Part shown: positions 1-11,599 of the stretch, one piece after another
How positions within the stretch are numbered: the first letter of the stretch is position 1
Layout of the letters: each line of letters starts with the position of its first letter
Origin: Paramyrothecium sp. XJ0827
Taxonomy: Eukaryota > Ascomycota > Sordariomycetes > Hypocreales > Stachybotryaceae
NCBI GenBank assembly: GCA_020881915.1
Contig: JAJFPB010000003.1
Coordinates: forward strand, 4,836,001-4,900,000
Length of the DNA: 64,000 bases
Direction: 5' to 3'
Translations under genes and position numbers: made by a program
Notes under the pieces: generated by a model
Told to the model about the DNA's origin: nothing
Databases searched by the model: none
What the model saw: the letters and a program-made list of their open reading frames with translations, nothing else

Positions 1-214
1 CCTCCTGAGAGAACTAATTCCGGGAATCGGGATCTTAAACTATAATTACAACTGGGCGGTGCCGTATGAACAGTACTACCAGGGCGTTGCGCTGTTCGAG
101 TACGATCGTAATGCAGATGGGAGAGGAAACGCCGACTGGCGGCTTTGGCTGGAGGCGTCGAATGAATTGGGCACTCGGCTAGGTCAGGATCCCCAAGGAT
201 TACCACCGACTTAG
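1..214 (+). CDS. 3' end of an unidentified protein-coding gene
   Basis: An open frame enters from the left edge (first full codon at base 2) and ends at TAG 212-214, giving about 70 C-terminal residues. The stretch is rich in aromatic and acidic residues (WAVPYEQYYQGVALFEYD, then an acidic-Gly patch and a WRLWLEASNELG segment) and reads as a folded globular C terminus with fungal codon use. I do not recognise the family. The start and any introns lie outside the window. It runs towards the convergent F-box gene, leaving about 120 bp between the two stops. Confidence 0.55.
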   Translation, partial: LLRELIPGIGILNYNYNWAVPYEQYYQGVALFEYDRNADGRGNADWRLWLEASNELGTRLGQDPQGLPPT

Positions 215-333
215 TCAGTTCGTCTCCACTACTGCTGATATAGTTAGGTTTGATTACTGACAGCCGAATGGATTGCTTGAGTTAGTTTGCTAGCAAGCTA
301 ATAAGTAGAATAGAAGGGAAACAGGGAATCCCG

Positions 334-1758
334 TTATGGAGGACCGTACTCTCGTCGCTGATTTTGTAACCATTTTGTTCTCTGAGGGGATGAAACAGGT
401 AAAGGTGAGCCCGTAGGTAGGTGGTATAGAATCGGCTGTTTGACTTCTTCCTCCTGTCTTCTTAATGTGTTACTGCCGTGTGCACCATCCCAAGTACGGA
501 ACCTCGGTTCTCCAATGCCTGTAAAATGCACCAAATCTCTTCCGATCATCAGTTCGTCAAGATACAGATACATCAGGTTTGAGTTGCCGCTGGCAATGAA
601 ATCAAAGGCGGCCCTGAATGACCCAGCAGTCATGGTAACTGTCTTCAAAGAAAGGCTTCGGAGTGATATTGAAATTCGCGTTAGAAAGGCGAGCAGATCG
701 CTCTCGCGGATGAAGAGGCCGCTAAGAGAACATTCTTCTATGGGGGGCAAGGTATCCAATGTAGCGATGCTGCGCTGGAAGAGGCTTTCGTCCGGAAAAG
801 GTACCCGAGGATCGAGGCGACGGCGGTTCACCCCATACTGATGTATGTGGAGTGTTTTGAGATTGTTGCAGACACGAATCAGAGCTGCCAAACCAGTGAA
901 ATTGTTTTCATCGTCTAAATCGGCCATGTATCTCTCCATGTTCTCTTCCTCGTCATCCGACCAATCGATTTCGTCTGCTGAGTCGCCGGATGCCTGGGCG
1001 TCTTGAGGCGTGAGGTCAAGGATTCGATCAGAAACGCTAATTGACAACGAGCGGAGTGACCCTAAAGTCTTGGAGAGTCCGTGAGCAGTGTAGTCCATGT
1101 TGCTGAGCTCGTTGCTCGCAACACTGCATCGGTGTAGGTGAGGTCCGTTGAAGATGTTCAAATCATCGACCTGAAGCTGACTTTCCTGTAACGCTGCCAA
1201 GGCAATTTGCAACGTCTCGGAAGCTCTCTGCCAGATGAGTCTCCAACTCCCTCCGTCCACGGGCAACAGTTCGCGATCGGCATCTATGCGATATACAGTA
1301 ACTTCAAGAGACAGAGAATAAAGCTTTCCCGCTGCACTGTTCGACGCTATGTTCTTGAAGGCTTCGCTCAAGTGACGTAGGATCCCTCCAGAGTCTCGTG
1401 AATGCTCATATATCTGCTGTCGCTCTTGCAAAATCTCCAGATGTCGCTTTTGGTAATCGTCTGGATCTTCTTCTACAGCAGCCTCAAGTCTCATGGTATT
1501 GTTCACGACGCCCACAAGCGTCAGGTCACGGACCTCACAGCCGATGGAACCGCGTTGCGTCAAGACCTGAAAATTTTCAAGGTAAGGACTGGCGACTTTG
1601 ACGCGCTTGGACCGGAAGTATGACCGGAAACGGCCCCGTGACGCTTTTGAATGAAGGCATCTGCTTGTCAGGCGGAGACTGCCGGCATCTGACACGTCTA
1701 AGCATTTGACAATACTCTCGATAATCTCGATAGGACAGCTCTCTAAACCAGTGGCCAT
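334..1758 (-). CDS. F-box domain protein
   Basis: A 474-residue intronless protein. Near the N terminus (about residues 5-40) the pattern CPIEIIESIVKCLDVSDAG followed by LRLTSRCLHSKA is a fungal F-box: a Pro-Glu-Ile helix, then the L-R-x-T-S/C-R motif. F-box proteins normally dock on Skp1 and present substrates to SCF ubiquitin ligases. The rest is a leucine-rich, irregular C-terminal region, the likely substrate side, with an acidic patch around residues 265-290. I chose the ATG at 1758 rather than the one 14 codons upstream because the F-box then starts a few residues in, as is usual. Target unknown. It lies tail-to-tail with the fragment at the left edge. Confidence 0.7.
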   Translation of the reverse strand: MATGLESCPIEIIESIVKCLDVSDAGSLRLTSRCLHSKASRGRFRSYFRSKRVKVASPYLENFQVLTQRGSIGCEVRDLTLVGVVNNTMRLEAAVEEDPDDYQKRHLEILQERQQIYEHSRDSGGILRHLSEAFKNIASNSAAGKLYSLSLEVTVYRIDADRELLPVDGGSWRLIWQRASETLQIALAALQESQLQVDDLNIFNGPHLHRCSVASNELSNMDYTAHGLSKTLGSLRSLSISVSDRILDLTPQDAQASGDSADEIDWSDDEEENMERYMADLDDENNFTGLAALIRVCNNLKTLHIHQYGVNRRRLDPRVPFPDESLFQRSIATLDTLPPIEECSLSGLFIRESDLLAFLTRISISLRSLSLKTVTMTAGSFRAAFDFIASGNSNLMYLYLDELMIGRDLVHFTGIGEPRFRTWDGAHGSNTLRRQEEEVKQPILYHLPTGSPLPVSSPQRTKWLQNQRREYGPP

Positions 1759-2906
1759 CGTGACTATATAAATTTGAGGTTGTTGGATGTAACCAAGCAA
1801 TATCTCTTGGCCAAGCGGGGTTGATCTGACATATAGCGCCCTGAGGTCTAACAGGATAGGGAGCTTGTGAAAGGTGTGTCACGTGACCTTGTTCTCGTGG
1901 ACTTGCACGGTTGACGAGACGGGGAGGGAGGTTTTTCTGTAAATACGCAATCAAGCTGTGCAGGAGGAGCACCGGTTGGTCCGGGCCAATCACCTACATC
2001 ATCTACACTTTCATAACTCCAGTATTCAACAACTCATAAAATGGCCTCTATACGTTCAAATGAAGAAAGATGACTCCTGGCTCAAACATGTCGCTGTTGG
2101 TGTGCATGCTCTTCGGGCCCAAACGATAGGTTTAGTATAGTATACTTCATGGACTGTCACTTCTGCCAAGGAGAAGAGACCAGGGATCCACAAAGGCGGA
2201 CCATGGGTCAAAACTGTAGATGATACCGGAACTTGTGGCATCTCCTCTCCTTTAATTCTCGAAAATGAATTTCTTGGGTGTTATCCATGAACATAAACAG
2301 CCTATTCAGAAAAACTACAAGACCCACCTTTCAGCAAGAGCAGGGCTATGCTTCTTTTCGATGTTGGATGACAACAATGGTGTCGCACCGCGGAACTGCC
2401 TCCGATTGCTTAACTAAACTTTGCTTCCGAGGGCGTGCGTCATGTGGAGAAATCAAGACAGTCGTCTACGCCAATTCTCGAAGCAATGTATGGAGATTGT
2501 GGACACTAAAGCGGAAATGATGGTTCTTCGTGGATATATCGCAATGGTGACACGTATCGCCATGTTGCACATGGTTATTTCACAAAATAATCCTTTAATC
2601 TATGTGAAGGACAAGATGCTTGAGTAATGCCTGCCTGGATGTTGGAAACAAGAGTACGGATCCGGATGGTTTATAATAAGTATACCCGAAATCCACGCAT
2701 CGTATCACCTGTCTTGGCTATTCACATTTGTGGCTTGAGCTACTCTTTGCCGTACATTCAACGTAGCTTGTTGAGGTTGGCAGACAAAGCTTTTGCGAAG
2801 TAATAGAAAATATTAAACTAGTCGTATAAAAAGGATACAGACCGAATGACAGCCCTTGTTCTCAACTCTTTCGATTTTCCGGCAGCTCGATTCACACTTG
2901 CCTTTG
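1759..2906. other. Gene-free stretch between F-box gene and truncated giant gene
   Basis: No convincing coding sequence. The 1759-2050 part should hold the F-box promoter. Part of the remainder occupies the place where the missing C-terminal region of the DUF6606/DUF3638-type gene would be expected; translation of 1800-2906 in all frames shows nothing I can relate to that region. The 2640-2880 part is visibly AT-rich. Confidence 0.5.
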
Positions 2907-5900
2907 TCAGTGGAGCATGCTAGCCATGGCTATTCCATAATCCGCTATGGCTTTCTTCCAGTCTAGTGAGAGCCTCGCCCAGCGAATTCTTGACAGCTGC
3001 TGCAGGAAGAAAATTGGAGATATCTGCGGTGATGTATATCTGAAAACTTTACTGCCTCCCTCATTGGGAGATGGCCTGCGAAGCTCGAGCCCCTCACATG
3101 CCGCACTGGTGAGTTCATTCCAGACACCGTCAAGATGCTCTTGACACCGACTGTGGTATTGCTGCAATTTAGCGGGAAGCTCGTTGCTCATGCCGACAGC
3201 ATCGCCTCCAGTGTGATACTCTTCTAGACTGGCAACGCTTTTCCGGAGAGCGACGACGTAGTCTTTCTCGTGTTGTCGTGTTGCCTTTGCCTTCAGGCGG
3301 TCCGCAACGGTTTTGAGACGTAAACCAGCCTCGCAGTCTCCGTGTTTCGTTCCGTCTCCATTGGATGATAGTAGGGTCAGCTCCAAAACGGGAACGACCA
3401 TCTGCAGGTTGGGCAATGGAGCCGACAGAAGGTCCTGCTCTGAAATGTATGGTAGGCTTGATCGGGCAATTGGCCGCTCAGGTGTGGCCCCTTGGAGCTG
3501 GGAACCCGGTAGAGGCATATGGCTGAGCTGCAGCAGAATGTCTTCCATTTTCTTCAGATACTCGAAGACTAGCAAGTTATCCCAGCACCGCTTGAAGATT
3601 GTTTTCACAGTTTGCATGGCTTTGTCGGCATGGATGTACTTGTTATCCATTTGACATGTTGACTGGCGAGGCACCTTGACTGGCCATTGCGAAGCGAACT
3701 CCCTTGCATACGCAATGAGCAGTGTCTGCTGCCTGGTGTTGAACTCATCTTGCAGCCTTTTTCGCATCTCACCTAACTCCTCACCTTGCTGGAGGTGAAT
3801 GCAAAGGAATGGAGGTTCCACGTAGCTTCTCGAAAGCCCTTGCAACGCTTCTTTGATAGTTTGTTCACTCAATGTATAGCCCTGCCGTAGCTCCAGTTCC
3901 TCCGTTTCTGGGACTGCCACCGCCCTGATCTCTGGTACATTGCCGAGCGCCATCAGGAGTTGAATCACTTGCATGTCCACTTTGTTTGCAAATGCCAGGG
4001 ATGCGACAAACATCATGTAATTTGCTCGATCGGAGCCGTCAAACTCTTGTTGCTGCCAAGTACGATGGATTTGAAGCAAATGCATGGTAATTGTTGTTTT
4101 CCACTCCTGAATGTGTTGGGCGTCATATCCTAGTACATGTCCATCTAGGTGATCACGAGCACGTTTCATTCCCAGCTTAACATCAAATACTCGCCATAGA
4201 TTCTCTGAAAATCCATTTTGCACGAGATATTGTGTGCTTTGCGCATTTTTAAAGATACCTGCAGCGGCGAGGAAGGCGGCTTGTGGCCGGCTTTCACTTT
4301 CCAGGCTGAGGTTCGACTTTCGTGATCGAAAGACGCGGTCGTTCTTGGTCTGAAAGTGTTCTGCCCCAGATTGAAAACGTCGATACGTCGATGAGCGAAT
4401 CAAATCTCTTTCGTGAAGGAAGTCTTCTCCGCGATCCAATTCTTCCAAGCCTTCTAGTTTGGTCTCATGGAAGAAGACGATTGATGCTGCCTGCTGCACA
4501 ATAGACTTGGCCTCGCGGTAGAGATCTGCATGCTGTGCTATAGGGCTAAGGTACGGGTCCCAGGTGATTCTCTGCATGACGCGGAGGGCAGATGGATAAT
4601 ATGAACGCATTGGAGCGAGTGCGGCGATCAGCCGTAGCAAAGTAATTTCGACGGGTTGGAGCCTAGCGAACGAACGGACGGCGGCTGACCTCAGAATTCC
4701 CAGCGCCTGCTCGGTGCCCGTCTTGCGTGTCAAGCTGTCAGGTAGACAGTAACCTGTGATTGCGTGTAAATAGCAACGAGTTAACAGGCTTTGAAGATCT
4801 CCGTCATCAACTAGTCTGCCCAGGCAGGTATCGATGGTAAATGGAAGGACTTTCTGCACGGTGTTCTTGTCGATGTTAACCTCAACATGGCCATGCCCAT
4901 CACATTTCCAACTGATGCGCCCATCTGGTATGAGGACCGCGCGCTTGCCTTTGTCGTTTACGAGCACAATTTTGCTCTTCAGTCCTATTAATGTTCCCAG
5001 CTGCGTATTCTCATCCAGATACATGCCACGATACTCACGCGACAGTAGCTGCTTAGGCTTATCTTTCTTCAGTTCAAATACCAGTTTGAGTTGTGGAAGC
5101 TCTATTCGAAGGAAATTTTCTTCAGAGTGCCAAAGAATGTGGATGTAGCTGGCAGACTCCACATGGCGAAAGATATGTCCTATGGTAGAGCCGGCCGTGC
5201 CTCTCATGCTCATCAACGAGACATTCTCGTCTGCTTTTTGAAGCGTCCAGCCAGCGTTTGTCCTTTTCATAATCCAATGAGCTTTCTCCGGGTTCCACGG
5301 GTCAGAGATTTGTCGGAACTCAATAATGCCTTCAGCCCACTGATACCAATGGACATATAAGTCGACGAAGTGATGTGGGAGGTGAGCCTGAAGAAGTCTG
5401 CTAGGAATGTAAGACATTTTTGTGTTACCTCGCATGCAGGTCAGAAAGAGATCATTTGCGGTCGCTTTGCTGACGTCCCCAGAGTCAACAACTGAACCGT
5501 GACTAAAATGCAGAGCATAGCCGTGGTAGACTCTCATGGTTGTGAACTGCATCCCCGGCATGGTCGAACGCACAACTTCCAACATCACACGTCCAAACAG
5601 GGTCCTGTAGGCTGGATGCTCTTCGTAAATAGCCGGAAGGCGGGATAGAGGGAGTCCATCGACGAGCAGTTCTGCCGTCACCAAGTTAAAGTGCACAGCC
5701 TGAGACACTCCTTGCGATTGGTCGTCATGCACAGCGCTAGAAAGCCATGGCTCCTCAGGGTCCAATACCTTCCAGCCTTCCGCTGGGGGGGCGATAAGTC
5801 TGCCACACCTGCACAATGGCGTCGTCGAGACATTTGTTACCCTTCTCGACAATCTCATGAATGAGGAAAGGAAGGACTCGGAGGCTCAATCGCTTCCATC

Positions 5901-8900
5901 TCTGAATGGAGATGCGGTGCATGTAGTTGCCTTTGTCGAATGCGGCCCAAGTCGTTTGCTGGATGGCAATGGAGGACGCAATCCAAACAGCTGCTTCTGA
6001 AGGGACTTTAAGTACACCTTTTAGATGAGAGTCACCCAGAAAAAATGTTGACACGCAGATATGACAAATCTCGAATACTTCCAGCATGAACTCAGCTCGC
6101 TGGTCCTCTTCCGTTGCTTCGCGGTACTTGCGTCTCATTAGACTCGCCCAGCCCGCAGCCGTTTGCCGACAATCATTGAGATATGTCGAACATCGTGTTT
6201 GTATGTCGGCATAGCATGTCAACGACAAAAGCCGTGTCGCGAGGCTTACGAAGCTACCCAGCGCCTGAGCTGACTCCCAGTTCTCTCGGATGCGACCGAG
6301 GCCTTCTTCAAGCCCTTTAATCAACTCTTTGCAAAATGAATGTGTAAGGAGGTCTTGATGGCTTTCCCTAAGCACTTCGCCGTCCCGGTCAGGCGGCCCG
6401 GCTTGATAAGCAGTCTGGAGCAGTACGAGACTAGTATCCACATGTTTAAAGTCAATTAAGGGGGCCGCAAGTTGGACGAGAATGTTCTGCCACTGTAATT
6501 GGGTACCGAATGGCAGGGCCGCGAGGGCACGAAACTCATCGAGTCTCATGGATTGAGGACATGCATGCTGTGTCGCAATAACGCAGTTCGGATCCAGGCC
6601 ATTGGGACGAGCGGCAGGCCGATATATGAACTCTTGTAGCACCTTTGTCTGTTGGAGCTTGTATGTGCACAGTCTAGGAACATTTTCTGTATCATTTAAC
6701 GTTGTAGTAAAGTAGCCTGCGGCGCTATCATGATAGAAGAATTTGAGGCCATTATTGACGCACACGTCCGCTTCCGTGGCGACGGCGACATCAACATGGT
6801 GACGGTGGGTTTCGACATGAGGTTTCGTCGTTGAGCGAAGTGCCAGCCTGCTCCGCCTGTGTTGCGTTCGAAAAGGAGACAAAAAGTGGTCAAGAGTGTA
6901 GTGCAAATTCGCCTTTGTTGGAAAGCTATAAGACGACCTGAGCACGTCAAGCACGACAAAGAGGGTCAGGTCGCGCCAAGCACCAAAGACGGGAGGACAA
7001 TGCAGCTCAAAAACAACAGCGCAAGCCGCCAGGTGTTCAGACGGCAGTGGCCACTCATGCACTTCAATCTGCAAGTTCATTGCCCGTTTCTGGTAACGGG
7101 CCCCATAGTAAGGATAGACCCAAACCAGTTCACACTCCGAAGCATAGTACTTGGCCATCAACTCATCGTACAACTGCTTCAGCCTCGACAGTTCCTGTTT
7201 TTTCTTGCGTCTTTCCTCCTGAGCTGAGGCCTCGATTCTAGCTTTAAGTTGTTTGTGTTCCTGAGATTGCTGGAAGTGGCGAACGGCAAAGCCGTTACGG
7301 TGATCAAGATCCATGAACACTGATGGATATCCTGAGATCCTGTTGGCTCGTCGTCTTTTTAAGTATCCCTCAATCCTCGAAAGTCTTTCCATGTCGTCCT
7401 TGAGTGGTAAAATGAAAGACTGGAACAGTCCAGTCGATATCGGGACATCGTAATCCAACAGCATCGAGTGTTTCCGTGAGGCTGCTCTATCGCAAGCTAC
7501 CCATAGCTCAAGGATAGTAAGGATCATCGTCGACAAGTTTTCTGGGTTTTCGTCATAATGTGGTAATGCATACAAATGATAGTCCCTTATGACAGCCGAA
7601 AGCTCCGTGCAAGTGCCGTCATCCTCCAGATGAGTATTCACCCATCCGCCCAGACTTGACACCACCCAATCCTCAAACGCGGCCAGCCTGAGTAACTGAT
7701 CACCGTCTTTCCCAGAAGAACTGACACGGGGCAGAGTATCAATCGCATAGTTGAGCTGCATGCGCGCAAGGGAGAAACTCCTACTGGAGCTGGGTTTGGG
7801 TAGAGCTATAATAAGCTCCAGGAATGCATTGAGCTCTTCCGGTGCCATACCGACTTCGCTCGCTGGCTTGAGATGTTCTAGTCGCTCAAGGTTCTGATTT
7901 GGATCTGAACTTCTGCTGATCATATCCCACCTTCGCTCCATACAGCTCATCGTCTCTGTCAAGGTGCTCTGTACGACGTTGTACCAGCTACTACCAAGAG
8001 AGATACTTCCCATCTTCAGGAGACGTCGTGAAATCTTAGAAACCATGCAATGCAGTATGTCGGACGGTAGATCCTTTTCTCGAGCATCACTGAGGACTCT
8101 GCCGAGTAAGAAGATCATCACCACCTTGTAGCATTCGTCAGAACCAGTCGCTCTTCTGAGGTGCAATTGAATGGCTACTCTTGCCAGTAGCCAGAGCGGT
8201 GACCTGCGCCATGGGGATAGGCCTTCGGAGTGCGAGACTTCTTCGCGCGTGTTCTTCCACACCCTGAGCGCCTGTACAGCTCTCCCAGCTGCCTCAAGAA
8301 CACGCATAAGAAAGCTAATTATCATGGTAGGGTCAGTCGTATCTCGGGTTTCGAGATGATCCTGTCCGGCTTTAGAGCTCTTTGGTACCATTTCAGCCAC
8401 AGTCTGGGAGCTCATTTTGGCGATTGTTGCCGCCATCATGGTTTTGAAGCCGTTCGCCTGGAACGTTTCGAGGTCTACGGCGACCGCTGGGCCGGGGAAG
8501 CAGCGAGCAAGGCGACCCTTGCTGGACATGACCTCTTCATTTGGAGGGCTCATCTCGAAAGCTTCAAATACAAGGATTGAGGACTCCTTACGAATAATAA
8601 GCGCCGCATTCTGAGCTGAAATCGGAAGGGGAAGAATTCCACCTGCCCCTTATTAGTGAATTCACACGATCTAAGCAACAGTCAATTCAACCATACCATC
8701 CTGACACAGCTTAGTTAAAGCCTCGTTCAGATTTTCCTCATGGATTTGGCCTGAATCATTCAGAATCAGTCGTAGGCTATCAATCATGGATTGCGCTGCC
8801 AATATGTCCCCGTTGTACCTGACGTCAACAGCGGCAGCACAGGAATGAAGTTGTCGTGATATATAGCTTAAAAGATAGTCATCTTTTTTCACAGATTTCT

Positions 8901-8979
8901 CATCGTCACCCGTTCCTGGAAGTTGCAGAGGAAGAAATAAGTGATGAATCATGTACCAGAGGTAATTTATTGAATCCAT
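2907..8979 (-). pseudogene. Truncated, frameshifted DUF6606/DUF3638-family giant protein gene
   Basis: Exon 1 is 8697-8979 (start MDSINYLWYMIHHLFLPLQLP, the typical N terminus of this fungal family). A 54-bp intron follows (8643-8696, donor GTATGG, branch ACTAAT, acceptor GGCAG), and the coding part runs 8642 to 2907. Joining gives QDGGILPLPISAQNAALI, matching the DUF6606 region. Near 5785-5791 a run of seven G on the plus strand puts the two long frames out of register by one base; removing one restores YRPPAEGWKVLDPEEPWL, as expected of the family. The predicted product is then about 2005 residues. As I recall, full-length relatives exceed 3000 residues and continue with DUF3638 (P-loop-like MGEGK motif) and DUF3645. 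Here TGA at 2907 comes just before that core, after a segment still resembling the family (ISPIFFLQQL). Databases often label relatives as ubiquitinyl hydrolase, which is weakly supported. The frameshift could be a sequencing error; the missing 3' third is harder to explain that way. Confidence 0.75.
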
Positions 8980-11599
8980 CGTGGGCACGTTGATTAGGTG
9001 TTCTGGAGTGACAAAATGGCTGGAAATGAAGAGGACTGCTATGGATGAATTCAAGGGGCTCCAGGTATTCTTACAAGCAGTGATTGCGAGTACTCATCAT
9101 ACGATGCAAAAACTGACAACTCATTGCCACTTCACTCATCGTAGGATATTGGTAGGCCTCCAGCATAGCTGTAACCAATTATCGTCTGGGAAACTGCAGT
9201 CTCGGCCGGCGGTGAACAGGCTTTGTCTAGCAATTGGCCGCCACAAAAAACCTGCTCGCCTCACTCATTTTCCCCGTAGCTTTAATTCGTCGCCGAAAGA
9301 TAAAAAGCAAAAGAAAATGTGACTCCGTTGCAGCTTGCGGCCCGATCAATGCCGCACGGGACGGCTTGGGACAACTAAAGGATGATCCCATTCTCTAACA
9401 AAAAAATGCACTTTTCAGACATGATTGACGGTCCTGGTCTTTTCTTGTTACCCCAAGTTGACAGTGCCGTTCGTCACGCAGGAGACGGTATCGTGCAGTC
9501 CACTTGTATTGTCATAACTAGGTGCATAAAGGGCCTTGGCCGCAAATACAAAAATATTTCAGTCAAATGTTCAATAATAAATCCCTCGGTTTTTGAACCT
9601 AGCTCTACTCAGTTCAGCCGAGTTAATGTAGTATGCTCCTCCCCAGTCCTGTTGCATGTAAACCCCAAAACAACATCCTGATATGTCCACGTCCAATCCA
9701 GAGGCTCAAGCTTAAGCATTGCCAAACTCTTTAGTCCATTTTCCATCACCGTTAAGTCGCTTCAATGTAAGCATATTGTGTTAAACATTCGGATATTGAT
9801 ATTCACCGGTGTCATGTTTACGGACTTAATATTCCTACCCAGCATCAAATCAGCACATTGTGGCAGCCATCTTCTTCTCAGCTTCTCTTATCACTATGTA
9901 AGAGATTGCCTGAACAGTAAGTGTCTATGTGTAAGTGTATGTATAACCTAGTTTGCTTACCCTGAGACGATAGTTACAGTATTGTTCCAAGTCAAAAACT
10001 TACTTAGAAGTTTTTAAGTAGCAGTTAGACAACAAATCGATCCCCAGCTGTTCAACGATGTATCGACAAGCCTTCCAATATCGACATAGGCATTCGTACT
10101 ATCAGCACGATCCATAAAATGCACCACCTGATGTTTCCAATGTCTTGATCCCTCCCGATTGTCGTGCAAGACACGATTATAATTTACCTAACAGGTAAGA
10201 AGCTATAAATACGGAGATGTTCATCTTGTGCCCAAGCGCTCTGTCTCGTTTGCAAGCATTGTAGAGGTCCAGTTCGAAGAAACATTGAGAAAATCCACAA
10301 GAAGAGTTAGGGAAACTCTTCAATTTAGCAGAAGAATCAGGCACTCATTTGATGTGAAGTGAGATGGGGCTCTCATTAACAATAGGAAGACTAAGAAACG
10401 TCAATTGACATAGTTTCATGTATGAGTGGCCTGGTAAGGGCTTGTGGCTGACAAGTCACAGATAGTACCAATGACAACTACGGCGCCGGTGATACAACCC
10501 ACAGCCCAGAGCGATTTCTATTGCACAACCACCTAGGAATGGAGAGTCTTTTCACAATATGATTCTCTGCAATTGTTCAAATTTGAATGTCTCTAAGCAA
10601 GGTGGGGATATCGGAGGGCATTGTTGTGACATATGTGTTAAGTTAGAGACACAGAGCTTCGCTATGCCATTTTCACCCGTCTTGATGTGCCGGTCAACGG
10701 ATACATTGATGCTATAAACATCCATCGTATATATTGTATTGGTTGCGGTTCACTATTGGACCGCACTTCAGCCGGTAGGATAGTTCATTATGCATGGAGT
10801 AGCATGCCTGTATTAAGCATGAGTCTTCGGAATATGTTTCCTAACGGCTTAGCGTGAGGAGTCGAGCCATGTGTCACCACTAGCTCTCGCTGGGCATCTG
10901 ACTTAGTTGGGGTCACTGCGCCTGAAGAAAGCAATCCTCTTTAATTTGGACAAACGAAGATGCGGCTTGTAATATATTGCTGCAGATCATTGCTTGCTTG
11001 GTGTCTTGGCAAATGACATCTCATCTTTGAGAAAGTGGTCAGCAGGAGCGGAGAAAAGAAAAGGAGAGTGTACTCCATGACTAACCTACACTACCCAGCC
11101 AATGGCCTCGCAAACAGGTTCCCTGCATATTGATATTCTGGTCGACTAGGCCTTTTATCCTTTGCATAGCCATGCCTCCTCTTTTTCGTGAGAAGCACTT
11201 GACAGGAATCAAGCTTTCGTTGGATGGGGCCACACAGTCTCGTTATCGACTGATCATTTCGTCAGCTTGAAGTCACGCCTCCGGATAAATGCAAGTCTGA
11301 ATCGAACCAAGGTTTGTGCTCTCGTCACAACAGGACTCTGTAATATAGCATTTCAACCAAAGATTTAACAACTTGGGTGAATTAGGGTAATACTACCCGC
11401 CTCCACAATTTCGTGTTGGGATTGACAAGTTCACGGCTCCAGCTGTACGTTGCGAAGGGTTTGCCGTCCGAACTGGACGAATGTAGACGAAGGAGATGTA
11501 GTACTGAGGCCCATCCATCTTCGTATTTAAGCCAAGGGACAGACTCGCAGTTTTTTGTCACGAAAGAAAACATAAGAGCGACAAATTAGGCGGTGCAAG
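8980..11599. other. Long gene-poor stretch, 2.6 kb
   Basis: No credible gene on either strand. It lies between two divergent starts (8979 minus, 11600 plus), so both promoters must be here. The 9400-11000 part is AT-rich with frequent stops in all frames. I saw no terminal repeats, transposase remnants or RNA genes. A repeat-induced-mutation index would show whether it is a decayed element. Confidence 0.4.

Noticed and set aside
8980..11599. Transposon in the long gene-poor stretch
   Set aside because: No terminal repeats, target-site duplication or transposase/reverse-transcriptase motif could be seen.
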